A stretch of DNA of 64,000 nt from assembly GCA_029721515.1 (NCBI GenBank), contig CM056569.1, positions 12,688,507 through 12,752,506 on the forward strand, given 5' to 3'. Source of the DNA: Synanceia verrucosa (Eukaryota; Chordata; Actinopteri; Perciformes; Synanceiidae). Position 1 is the first letter of the stretch; every line of letters begins with the position of its first letter. The position numbers and the translations under genes were made by a program. A model generated the notes under the pieces. That model worked only from the letters and a program-made list of their open reading frames with translations. It did no database searches and was not told the DNA's origin. Of this stretch, positions 1 to 13,400 are shown piece by piece.

Positions 1-659
1 AAATGTCAAAAAATTAAACTGTCTAAAAAGTGATAAAAATGCCTTGTTATGGTATGTTGAATGCATTTATACCACAATTTCAGTTAAAATACTTTAAAAA
101 AGCCAAATTATTTGGATGTCCAAAAATAGCTCCTGAAAAAAAAGTCATACTATAGCATGTCGAAAAAGTCAAAAAATGTCAAAAAATTAATATGTCTAAA
201 AAGTGATAAAAATGCCTTATTATTGTCTGTTGAATGCATTTTTCCACAATTTCAGATTAAATGCTTTAAAAAAGCCAAATTATTGGATGTCAAAGAAATA
301 GCCCTTGGAAAAAAAGTCATACTATAGTATGTCGAAAAAGTCAAAAAATGTCAAAAAATTAAACTGTCTAAAAAGTGATCAAAATGCCTTATTGTGGTGT
401 GCTGAATGCATTTATAGCATAATTTCAGTTTAAATGCTTTATAAAAGCCAAATTATTGGATGTCAAAAAAGTAGCTCTTGAAAAAAAGTCATACTATAGT
501 ATGTCCAAAAAGTCAAAAAATGTCAAAAAATTAATATGTCTAAACAGTGATAAAAATGCCTTATTATCGTCTGTTGAATGCATTTATAGCATAATTTCAG
601 TTTAAATGCTTTAAAAAAGTCAAATTATTGGATGTCAAAAAATAGCTCTTGAAAAAAAA

Positions 660-2075
660 GTCATACTATAGTATGTCGAAAATGTCAAAAAATGTCAAAA
701 AATTAAAATGTCTAAAAAGTGATAAAAATGCCTAATTATCATCTGTTGAATGCATTTATACCACAATTTCAGATTAAATGCTTTAAAAAAGCCAAATTAT
801 TGGATGTCAAAAAATAGCTCTTGAAAAAAAAGTCATACTATAGTATGTCGAAAAAGTCAAAAAATGTCAAAAAATTAAACTGTCTAAAAAGTGATAAAAA
901 TGCCTTATTATGGTATGTTGAATGCATTTATACCACAATTTCAGTTAAAATACTTTAAAAAAGCCAAATTATTTGGATGTCCAAAAATAGCTCCTGAAAA
1001 AAAAGTCATACTATAGCATGTCGAAAAAGTCAAAAAATGTCAAAAAATTAATATGTCTAAAAAGTGATAAAAATGCCTTATTATTGTCTGTTGAATGCAT
1101 TTTTCCACAATTTCAGATTAAATGCTTTAAAAAAGCCAAATTATTGGATGTCAAAAAAATAGCCCTTGAAAAAAAAGTCATACTATAGTATGTCGAAAAA
1201 GTCAAAAAATTAAAGTCTAAAAAGTGACAAAAATGCCTTATTGTGGTGTGCTGAATGCATTTATAGCATAATTTCAGTTTAAATGCTTTAAAAAAGCCAA
1301 ATTATTGGATGTCAAAAAATAGCTCCTGAAAAAAAAGTCATACTATAGTATGTCGAAAAAGTCAAAAAATGTCAAAAAATTAAAATGTCTAAAAAGTGAT
1401 AAAAATGCCTTATTATCGTCTGTTGAATGCATTTATAGCATAATTTCGGTTTAAATGCATTAAAAAGCCAAATTATTGGATGTCAAAAAAATAGCTCTTG
1501 AAAAAAAAGTCATACTATAGTATGTCGAAAAAGTCAAAAAATGTCAAAAAATAAACTGTCTAAAAAGTGATAAAAATGCCTTATTATGGTATGTGGAATG
1601 CATTCATAGAATAATTTCAGTTTAAATGCCTTTAAAAAGCCAAATTATTGGATGTCAAAAAATAGCTCCTGAAGAAAAAAGTCATACTATAGTATGTCGA
1701 AAAATTCAAAAAAAGTAAAAAAATTGAAATGTCTAAAAAGTGATAAATATGCCTTATTACAGTATTTTGTATGCATTTATAGCATAATTTCGGTTTAAAT
1801 GCTTTAAAAAAGCCAAATTATTGGATGTCAAAAAATAGGTCTTGAAAAAAAGTCATACTATAGTATGTCGAAAAAGTCAAAAAAGGTCAAAAAATTAAAA
1901 CGTCTAAAAAGTGATAAAAATGCCTTATTGTGGTATCCTGAATGCATTTATAGCATAATTTCAGTTTAAATGCTTTATAAAAGCCAAATTATTGGATGTC
2001 AAAAAATACCTCCTGAAAAAAAAGTCATACTATAGTATGTCGAAAAAGTCAAAAAATGTCAAAAAATTAAAAGGT
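660..2075 (+). repeat. Higher-order satellite block, copy 1
   Basis: About eight monomers that recur almost base for base about 16,053 bp downstream. Shared diagnostic variants, in order, are: a GTCGAAAATGTC monomer, CCTAATTATCATCTG at 731, the broken palindrome CATACTATAGCATG at 1007, a monomer shortened to AAATTAAAGTCT near 1205, the GTATTTTGTATGCATT monomer near 1760 and a TATCCTGAATGC monomer near 1934. Neighbouring monomers differ from one another more than each differs from its distant partner, which defines higher-order organisation. Confidence 0.8.
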
Positions 2076-5000
2076 CTAAAAATTGATAAAAATGCCTTAT
2101 TGTGGTGTGCTGAATGCATCCATAGCATATTTTTGGTTTAAAAGCTTTAAAAAAGCCAAATTATTGGATGTTAAAAAATAGCTCCTGAAAAAAAAGTCAT
2201 ACTATAGTATGTCGAAAAAGTAAAAAAATGTCAAAAAATTAAAATGTCTAAAAAGTGATAAAAATGCCTTATTATGGTATGTTGAATGCATTCATAGCGT
2301 AATTTTGGTTTAAATGCTTTAAAAAAGCCAAATTATTGTATGTCAAAAATAGCTCCTGAAAAAAAAGTCATACTATAGTATGTCGAAAAAGACAAAAAAT
2401 GTAAAAAAATTAATATGTCTAAACAGTGATAAAAATGCCTTAATGTAGTATGTTGAATGCATTTATAGCATAATTTCAGTTTAAATGCTTTCAAACAGCC
2501 AAATTATTGTATGTCAAAAACTTGCTCCTGAAAAAGTCATACTATAGTATGTCGAAAAAGTCAAAAAATGTCAAAAACTTAAAACGTCTAAAAAATGCTA
2601 AATATGCCTTATTATAGTATGTTGAATGCATTTATAGCATAATTTCGGTTTAAATGCATTAAAACAGCCAAATTATTGGATGTCAAAAACTTGCTCCTGA
2701 AAAAAAGTCATACTATAGTATGTCGAAAAAGTCAAAAAATGTCAAAAAATTAAAAGGTCTAAAAATTGATAAAAATGCCTTATTGTGGTGTGCTGAATGC
2801 ATTTATAGCATAATTTCAGTGTAAATGCTTTAAAAAAGCCAAATTATTGGATGTCAAAAAATACCTCCTGAAAAAAAAGTCATGCTATAGTATGTCGAAA
2901 AAGTCAAAAAAGGTCAAAAAATTAATATGTCTAAAAAGTGCTAAACATGCCGTATTATAGTATGGTGAATGCATTTATAGCATAATTTCGGTTTAAATGC
3001 TTTAAAAAAGCCAAATTATTGGATGTCAAAAAAATAGCTCTTGAAAAAAAAGTCATACTATAGTATGTCGAAAAAGTCAAAAAATTAAAACGTCTAAAAA
3101 GTGCTAAATATGCCTTATTATGGTATGTTGACTGCATTTATAGTATAATTTTGGTTTAAATGCTTTCAAACAGCCATATTTTTGGATGTCAAAAAATAGC
3201 TCCTGAAAAAGTCATACTATTGTATGTCGAAAAAGTCAAAAATGTCAAAAATTAAAATGTCTAAAAATTGATAAAAATGCCTTATTATCGTCTGTTGAAT
3301 GCATTTATACCACAATTTCAGTTTAAATGCTTTAAAAAAGCCAAATTTTTTGGATTGCAAAAAAATAGCTCCTGAAAAAAAGTCATACTATAGTATGCCG
3401 AAAAAGTCAAAAAATGTCAAAAAATTAAAAGGTCTAAAAATTGATAAAAATGCCTTATTGTGGTGTGCTGAATGCATCCATAGCATATTTTTGGTTTAAA
3501 AGCTTTAAAAAAGAAAAATTATTGGAGGTTAATAAAAAGCGCCTGTAAAAAAAGTAATAATATAGTCGGTCGAAAATGTAAAAATGTCAAAAATTAAAAT
3601 CTCTAAAAAGTGATAAAAATGCCTTATTATGGTATGTTGAATGCATTCATAGCGTAATTTTGGTTTAAATGCTTTAAAAAAGCCAAATTATTGTATGTCA
3701 AAAATAGCTCCTGAAAAAAAAGTCATACTATAGTATGTCGAAAAAGTCAAAAAATGTCAAAAAATTAAAAGGTCTAAAAATTGATAAAAATGCCTTATTG
3801 TGGTATGTTGAATGCATCCATAGCATATTTTTGGTTTAAAAGCTTTAAAAAAGCCAAATTATTGGATGTTAAAAAATAGCTCCTGAAAAAAAAGTCATAC
3901 TATAGTATGTCGAAAAAGTAAAAAAATGTCAAAAAATTAAAATGTCTAAAAAGTGATAAAAATGCCTTAATGTAGTATGTTGAATGCATTCATAGCGTAA
4001 TTTTGGTTTAAATGCTTTAAAAAAGCCAAATTATTGTATGTCAAAAATAGCTCCTGAAAAAAAAGTCATACTATAGTATGTCGAAAAAGTCAAAAAATGT
4101 CAAAAACTTAAAACGTCTAAAAAATGCTAAATATGCCTTATTATAGTATGTTGAATGCATTTATAGCATAATTTTGGTTTAAATGCATTAAAACAGCCAA
4201 ATTATTGGATGTCAAAAACTTGCTCCTGAAAAAAAGTCATACTATAGTATGTCGAAAAAGTCAAAAAATGTCAAAAAATTAAAAGGTCTAAAAATTGATA
4301 AAAATGCCTTATTGTGGTGTGCTGAATGCATTTATAGCATAATTTCAGTGTAAATGCTTTAAAAAAGCCAAATTATTGGATGTCAAAAAAATAGCTCTTG
4401 AAAAAAAAGTCATACTATAGTATGTCGAAAAAGTCAAAAAATTAAAACGTCTAAAAAGTGCTAAATATGCCTTATTATGGTATGTTGACTGCATTTATAT
4501 CATAATTTTGGTTTAAATGCTTTCAAACAGCCATATTTTTGGATGTCAAAAAATAGCTCCTGAAAGTCATACTATAGTTTGTCGAAAAAGTCAAAAAAAT
4601 GTCAAAAAATTAAAATGTCTAAAAAGTGATAAAAATGCCTTATTATCGTCTGTTGAATGCATTTATACCACAATTTCAGATTAAATGCTTTGAAAAAGCC
4701 AAATTATTGGATGTCAAAAAAATAGCTCTTGAAAAAAAAGTCACACTATAGTATGTCGAAAAGGTAAAAAAATGTCAAAAAATGAAACTGTCTAAAAAGT
4801 GATAAAAATGCCTTATTGTGGTGTGCTGAATGCATTTATAGCATAATTTCAGTTTAAATGCTTTTAAAAAAGCCAAATTATTGTATGTCAAAAAAATAGC
4901 TCTTGAAAAAAAGTCATACTATAGTATGTCGAAAAAGTCAGAAAATGTAAAAAAATTAATATGTCTAAACAGTGATAAAAATGCCTTATTATAGTATGTT

Positions 5001-8000
5001 GAATGCATTTATAGCATAATTTCAGGTTAAATGCTTTCAAACAGCCAAATTATTGGATGTCAAAAAATAGCTCCTGAAAAAAAAGTCATACTATTGTAGG
5101 TCGAAAAGTCAAAAAATGTCAAAAACTTAAAACGTCTAAAAAGTGCTGAATATGCCTTATTATAGTATGTTGAATACATTTATACCACAATTTCAGTTTA
5201 AATGCTTTTAAAAAAGCCAAATTATTGCATGTCAAAAAATAGCTCCTGAAAAAAAAGTCATACTATAGTATGTCGAAAAAGTAAAAAAATGTCAAAAAAT
5301 CGAAATGTCTAAAAAGTGATAAAAATGCCTTATTATCGTCTGTTGAATGCATTTATACCACAATTTCAGTTTAAATGCTTTAAAAAAAGCCAAATTATTT
5401 GGATGGCAAAAAAAAAGCTCCTGAAAAAAAAGTCATACTATAGTACGTCGAAAAAGTCCAAAAATGTCAAAAAATTAAAATGTCTAAAAAGTGATAAAAA
5501 TGCCTTATTGTGGTATGTTGAATGCATCCATAGCATATTTTTGGTTTAAAAGCTTTAAAAAAGCCAAATTATTGGATGTTAAAAAATAGCTCCTGAAAAA
5601 AAAGTCATACTATAGTATGTCGAAAAAGTAAAAAAATGTCAAAAAATTAAACTGTCTAAAAAGTGATAAAAATGCCTTATTATGGTTTGTAGAATGCAAT
5701 GATAACATAATTTCTGTTTAAATGCTTTAAAAAAAGCCAAATAAATGTATGTCAAAAAATAGGTCCTGAAAAAAAAAGTCATACTATAGTATGTCGAAAA
5801 ATTCAAAAAATGTAAAAAAATTAATATGTCTAAACAGTGATAAAAATGCCTTATTATAGTGTGCTGAATGCATTTATAGCATAATTTCAGTTTAAATGCT
5901 TTCAAACAGCCAAATTATTGGATGTCAAAAAATAGCTCCTGAAAAGAAAGTCATACTATAGTATGTCGAAAAAAGTCAAAAATGTCAAAACTTAAAAACG
6001 TCTAAAAAAATGCTAAATATGCCTTATTATAGTATGTTGAATACATTTATACCACAATTTCAGTTTAAATGCTTTTAAAAAGCCAAATTATTGCATGTCA
6101 AAAATAGCTCCTGAAAAAAGTCATACTATAGTATGTCGAAAAAGTCAAAATGTCAAAAAATCGAAATGTCTAAAAAGTGATAAAAATGCCTTATTATCGT
6201 CTGTTGAATGCATTTATACCACAATTTCAGTTTAAATGCTTTAAAAAAAGCCAAATTATTTGGATGGCAAAAAAAAAGCTCCTGAAAAAAAAGTCATACT
6301 ATAGTATGTCGAAAAAGTCCAAAAAATGTCAAAAATTAAAATGTCTAAAAAGTGATAAAAATGCCTTATTGTGGTATGTTGAATGCATCCATAGCATATT
6401 TTTGGTTTAAAAGCTTTAAAAAAGCCAAATTATTGGATGTTAAAAAATAGCTCCTGAAAAAAAAGTCATACTATAGTATGTCGAAAAAGTAAAAAAATGT
6501 CAAAAAATTAAACTGTCTAAAAAGTGATAAAAATGCCTTATTATGGTATGTTGAATGCATTCATAGCGTAATTTTGGTTTAAATGCTTTAAAAAAGCCAA
6601 ATTATTGTATGTCAAAAAATAGCTCCTGAAAAAAAAGTCATACTATAGTATGTCGAAAAAGTCAAAAAATGTAAAAAAATTAATATGTCTAAACAGTGAT
6701 AAAAATGCCTTATTATAGTAAGTTGAATGCATTTATAGCATAATTTCAGTTTAAATGCTTTCAAACAGCCAAATTATTGGATGTCAAAAAATAGCTCCTG
6801 AAAAGAAAGTCATACTATAGTATGTCGAAAAAGTCAAAAAATGTCAAAAACTTAAAACGTCTAAAAAATGCTAAATATGCCTTATTATAGTATGTTGAAT
6901 GCATTTATAGCATAATTTCGGTTTAAATGCATTAAAACAGCCAAATTATTGGATGTCAAAAACTAGCTCCTGAAAAAAGAGTCATACTATAGTATGTCGA
7001 AAAAGTCAAAAAATGTCAAAAAATTAAAATGTCTAAAAAGTGATAAAAATGCCTTATTGTGGTGTGCTGAATGCATTCATAGCATAATTTCAGTGTAAAT
7101 GCTTTAAAAAAGCCAAATTATTGCATGTCAAAAAATACCTCCTGAAGAAAAAGTCATACTATAGTATGTCGAAAAAGTCAAAAAAGGTCTAAAAATCAAA
7201 ATGTCTAAAAAGTGATAAAAATGCCTTATTATCGTCTGTTGAATGCATTTATACCAAAATTTCAGTTTAAATGCTTTAAAAAAGCCAAATTATTTGGATG
7301 GCAAAAAAAATAGCTCCTGAAAAAAAGTCATACTATAGTATGTCGAAAAAGTCAAAATGTCAAAAATTAAAAGGTCTAAAAATTGTTAAAAATGCCTTAT
7401 TGTGGTGTGCTGAATGCATCCATAGCATATTTTTGGTTTAAAAGCTTTAAAAGCCAAATTATTGGATGTTAAAAATAGCTCCTGAAAAAAGTCATACTAT
7501 AGTATGTCGAAAAAGTAAAAATGTCAAAAATTAAAATGTCTAAAAAGTGATAAAAATGCCTTATTATGGTATGTTGAATGCATTCATAGCGTAATTTTGG
7601 TTTAAATGCTTTAAAAAGCCAAATTATTGTATGTCAAAAATAGCTCCTGAAAAAAGTCATACTATAGTATGTCGAAAAAGTCAAAAAATGTCAAAAATTA
7701 AAAAGGTCTAAAAATTGATAAAAATGCCTTATTATGGTGTGCTGAATGCATTTATAGCATAATTTCAGTGTAAATGCTTTAAAAAGCCAAATTATTGGAT
7801 GTCAAAAATAGCTCCTGAAAAAAGTCATACTATAGTATGTCGAAAAAGTCAAAAAAGGTCAAAAAATTAAAACGTCTAAAAAGTGCTAAACATGCCGTAT
7901 TATAGTATGGTGAATGCATTTATGGCATAATTTTGGTTTAAATGCTTCAAAACAGCCAAATTATTGGATGTCAAAAAATACCTCCTGAAAACAAGTCATA

Positions 8001-9009
8001 CTATAGTATGTCGAAAAAGTCCAAAAATGTCAAAAAATTAAAATGTCTAAAAAGTGATAAAAATGCCTTATTGTGGTGTGCTGAATGCATTTATAGCATA
8101 ATTTCAGTTTAAATGCTTTAAAAAGCCAAATTATTGGATGTCAAAAAATAGCTCCTGAAGAAAAAGTCATACTATAGTATGTCGAAAAAGTCAAAAAATG
8201 TCAAAAATTAAAATGTCTAAAGTGATAAAAATGCCTTATTATCGTCTGTTGAATGCATTTATACCACAATTTCAGTTTAAATGCTTTAAAAAGCCAAATT
8301 ATTTGGATGGCAAAAATAGCTCCTGAAAAAGTCATACTATAGTATGTCGAAAAAGTCAAAAATGTCAAAAATTAAAAGGTCTAAAAAGTGATAAAAATGC
8401 CTTATTGTGGTGTGCTGAATGCATCCATAGCATAATTTTGGTTTAAATGCTTTAAAAAGCCAAATTATTGGATGTCAAAAAATAGCTCCTGAAAAAAAGT
8501 CATACTATAGTATGTCGAAAAAGTAAAAATGTCAAAAATTAAAATGTCTAAAAAGTGATAAAAATGCCTTATTATGGTATGTTGAATGCATTCATAGCGT
8601 AATTTTGGTTTAAATGCTTTAAAAAGCCAAATTATTGGATGTCAAAAAATAGCTCCTGAAAAAAAAAATCATACTATAGTATGTCGAGAAATTCAAAAAA
8701 TGTCAAAAAATTAAAAGGTCTAAAAAGTGATAAAAATGCCTTATTATGGTATGTTGAATCCATCTATAGCACAATTTCAGTTTAAATGCTTTAAAAAAAG
8801 CCAAATATTGTATGTCAAAAAATAGCTCCTGATAAAAAAGGCATACTATAGTATGTCAAAAAAGTAAAAAAATGTAAAAAAAATTAAAATGTCTAAAAAG
8901 TGATAAAAATGCCTTATTATGGCAGGTTGAATGCAATTATAGCATAATTTCGGTTCAAATGCTTTAAAAAAGCCAAATTATTGTATGTCAAAAAACACCT
9001 CCTGAAAAA

Positions 9010-10480
9010 AAAGTCATACTATAGTATGTCGAAAAAGTCAAAAATGTCAAAAATTAAAATGTCTAAAAAGTGATAAAATGCCTTATTATCATGTTGAATG
9101 CATTTATACCACAATTTCAGATTAAATGCTTTAAAAAGCCAAATTATTGGATGTCAAAAATAGCTCCTTGAAAAAAGTCATACTATAGTATGTCGAAAAA
9201 GTCAAAAATGTCAAAAATTAAACTGTCTAAAAAGTGATAAAAATGCCTTATTATGGTATGTTGAATGCATTTATAGCACAATTTCAGTTTAAATGCTTTA
9301 AAAAGCCAAATTATTGGATGTCAAAAATAGCTCCTGAAAAAAGTCATACTATAGTATGTCGAAAAGTCAAAATGTCAAAATTAAAGTCTAAAAAGTGATA
9401 AAAATGCCTTATTATTCTGTTGAATGCATTTCAAAGAAATGCTTTAAATGCTTAAAGCCAAATTATTGGATGTCAAAAATAGCTCTTGAAAAAGTCATAC
9501 TATAGTATGTCGAAAAAGTCAAAAAAGTCAAAAATTAAAACGTCTAAAAGTGATAAAAATGCCTTATTATGGTATGTTGAATGCATTTATAGCATAATTT
9601 CAGTTTAAATGCTTTAAAAAGCCAAATTATTGGATGTCAAAAATAGCTCCTGAAAAAAGTCATACTATAGTATGTCGAAAAAGTCAAAATGTCAAAAATT
9701 AAAATGTCTAAAAAGTGATAAAAATGCCTTATTATCGTATGTTGAATGCATTTATACCACAATTTCAGTTTAAATGCTTTAAAAAGCCAAATTATTTGGA
9801 TGTCAAAAATAGCTCCTGAAAAAAGTCATACTATAGTATGTCGAAAAGTCAAAAAAGGTCAAAATTAAAACTGTCTAAAAAGTGATAAAAATGCCTTATT
9901 GTGGTATGTGAATGCATTTATAGCATAATTTCAGTTTAAATGCTTTTAAAAGCCAAATTATTGGATGTCAAAAATAGCTCCTGAAAAAAAGTCATACTAT
10001 AGTATGTCGAAAAAGTCAAAAATGTCAAAAAATTAAAATATCTAAAAAGTGATAAAAATGCCTTATTATGATATGTTGAATGCATTTATAGCATAATTTC
10101 AGTTTAAATGCTTTAAAAAGCCAAATTATTGGATGTCAAAAATAGCTCCTGAAAAAAGTCATACTATAGTATGTCGAAAAAGTCAAAAAATGTCAAAATT
10201 AAACTGTCTAAAAAGTGATAAAATGCCTTATTGTATTGAATGCATTTATAGCATAATTTCAGTTTAAATGCTTTAAAAAGCCAAATTATTGGATGTCAAA
10301 AAATAGCTCTGAAAAAAAGTCATACTATAGTATGTCAAAAGTCAAAAAATCAAAAATTAAAACGTCTAAAAAGTGATAAAATGCCTTATTATCTGTTGAA
10401 TGCATTTATAGCATAATTTCAGTTTAAATGCTTTTAAAAGCCAAATTTTTGGATGTCAAAAAATAGCTCCTGAAAAAAGT
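9010..10480 (+). repeat. Satellite sub-block with shortened A-runs
   Basis: Same monomer as the surrounding array, but nearly every A homopolymer is shorter: GAAAAAAGTC instead of GAAAAAAAAGTC, TTTAAAAAGCC instead of TTTAAAAAAGCC, GATAAAATGCC instead of GATAAAAATGCC. The interval between palindromes falls to about 151 bp at 9345-9496. Similar stretches occur near 7350-7860, 8100-8650, 10,960-11,470 (153 bp at 11,158-11,311), 12,520-13,060, 13,790-14,360, 15,350-16,370, 18,720-19,550 and 21,250-21,990. They may be a real subfamily or an assembly-consensus artefact. Confidence 0.6.
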
Positions 10481-13400
10481 CATACTATAGTATGTCGAAA
10501 AATTTAAAAAAATGTCAAAAAATTAAAACCTCTAAAAATGATAAAAAGGCCTTATGATAGTATGTGGAATGCAATTATAGCATAATTTCTGTTTAAATGC
10601 TTTAAAAAGGCCAAATTACTGTATGTCAAAAAATAGCTCCTGAAAAAAAAATCATACTATAGTATGTCGAAAAAGTCAAAAAATGTCAAAAAATTAAAAG
10701 GTCTAAAAAGTGATAAAAATGCCTTATTATGGTAGGTTGAATGAATTTATAGCATAATTTTGGTTCAAATGCTTTAAAAAAGCCAAATTACTGTATGTCA
10801 AAAAACACCTCCTGAAAAAAAGGTCATACTATAGTATGTCGAAAAATTCAAAAAATGTCAAAAAATTAAAACCTCTAAAAAGTGATAAAAATGCCTAATG
10901 ATGGTATGTTGAATGCAATTATAGCATAATTTCAGTTTAAATGCTTTAAAAAAAGCCAAATTATTGGATGTCAAAAATAGCTCCTTGAAAAAGTCATACT
11001 ATAGTATGTCTAAAAAGTCAAAAATGTCAAAATTAAAATGTCTAAAAAGTGATAAAAATGCCTTATTATGTATGTTGAATGCATTTATAGCATAATTTCA
11101 GTTTAAATGCTTTAAAAAGCCAAATTATTGGATGTCAAAAATAGCTCCTGAAAAAGTCATACTATAGTATGTCTAAAAGTCAAAATGTCAAAATTAAAAT
11201 GTCTAAAAAGTGATAAAAATGCCTTATATGTGAATGCATTTATAGCATAATTTCAGTTTAAATGCTTTAAAAGCCAAATTATTGATGTCAAAAATAGCTC
11301 CTGAAAAAGTCATACTATAGTATGTCGAAAAAGTCAAAAATGTCAAAAATTAAAATGTCTAAAAAGTGATAAAAATGCCTTATTATCGTCTGTTGAATGC
11401 ATTTATACCACAATTTCAGTTTAAATGCTTTAAAAAGCCAAATTATTTGGATGTCAAAAATAGCTCCTGAAAAAGTCATACTATAATATGTTGAAAAAGT
11501 CAAAAAATGTCAAAAAATTAAAATGTCTAAAAAGTGATAAAAATGCCTAATTATCATCTGTTGAATGCATTTATACCACAATTTCAGATTAAATGCTTTA
11601 AAAAAGCCAAATTATTGGATGTCAAAAAATAGCTCTTGAAAAAAAAGTCATACTATAGTATGTCGAAAAAGTCAAAAAATGTCAAAAAATTAAACTGTCT
11701 AAAAAGTGATAAAAATGCCTTGTTATGGTATGTTGAATGCATTTATACCACAATTTCAGTTAAAATACTTTAAAAAAGCCAAATTATTTGGATGTCCAAA
11801 AATAGCTCCTGAAAAAAAAGTCATACTATAGCATGTCGAAAAAGTCAAAATGTCAAAAAATTAATATGTCTAAAAAGTGATAAAAATGCCTTATTATTGT
11901 CTGTTGAATGCATTTTCCACAATTTCAGATTAAATGCTTTAAAAAGCCAAATTATTGGATGTCAAAGAAATAGCCCTTGAAAAAAAAAAGTCATACTATA
12001 GTATGTCGAAAAAGTCAAAAAATGTCAAAAAATTAAACTGTCTAAAAAGTGATAAAAATGCCTTATTGTGGTGTGCTGAATGCATTTATAGCATAATTTC
12101 AGTTTAAATGCTTTAAAAAAGCCAAATTATTGGATGTCAAAAAATAGCTCCTGAAAAAAAAGTCATACTATAGTATGTCGAAAAAGTCAAAAAATGTCAA
12201 AAAATTAAAACGTCTAAAAAGTGATAAAAATGCCTTATTATCGTCTGTTGAATGCATTTATAGCATAATTTCAGTTTAAATGCTTTTAAAAAGCCAAATT
12301 ATTGGATGTCAAAAAAATAGCTCTTGAAAAAAAAGTCATACTATAGTATGTCGAAAAAGTCAAAAAATGTCAAAAAATAAACTGTCTAAAAAGTGATAAA
12401 AATGCCTTATTATGGTATGTTGAATGCATTCATAGCATAATTTCAGTTTAAATGCCTTTAAAAAGCCAAATTATTGGATGTCAAAAAATAGCTCCTGAAG
12501 AAAAAAGTCATACTATAGTATGTCGAAAAATTCAAAATGTCAAAAATTAAACTGTCTAAAAAGTGATAAAAATGCCTTATTATGGTATGTTGAATGCATT
12601 TATACCATAATTTCAGTTTAAATGCTTTAAAAAGCCAAATTATTGGATGTCAAAAATAGCTCCTGAAAAAAAGTCATACTATAGTATGTCGAAAAATTCA
12701 AAAAATGTCAAAAATTAAAATGTCTAAAAAGTGATAAATATGCCTTATTACAGTATTTTGAATGCATTTATAGCATAATTTCAGTTTAAATGCTTTAAAA
12801 AGCCAAATTATTGGATGTCAAAAATAGCTCTTGAAAAAAGTCATACTATAGTATGTCGAAAAAGTCAAAAAGGTCAAAAATTAAAACGTCAAAAAAGTGA
12901 TAAAAATGCCTTATTGTGGTATCCTGAATGCATTTATAGCATAATTTCAGTTTAAATGCTTTAAAAAGCCAAATTATTGGATGTCAAAAAAATAGCTCCT
13001 GAAAAAGTCATACTATAGTATGTCGAAAAAGTCAAAATGTCAAAAATTAAACTGTCTAAAAAGTGATAAAAATGCCTTATTATGGTACGTTGAATGCATT
13101 TATGGCATATTTTCGGTTTAAATGTTTTAAAAAAGCCAAATTATTGGTTTTCAAAAAATAGCTCCTGAAAAAAAAGTCATACTATAGTATGTTGAAAAAG
13201 TGAAAAAATGTCAAAAATTAAAAGGTCTAAAAAGTGATAAAAATGCCTTATTGTGGTATGCTGAATGCATTTATAGCATAATTTTGGTTTAAATGCTTTA
13301 AAAAGCCAAATTATTGGATGTCAAAAATAGCTCCTGAAAAAAAAGTCATACTATAGTATGTCGAAAAAGTCAAAAAATTAAAATGTCCAAAAAGTGATAA

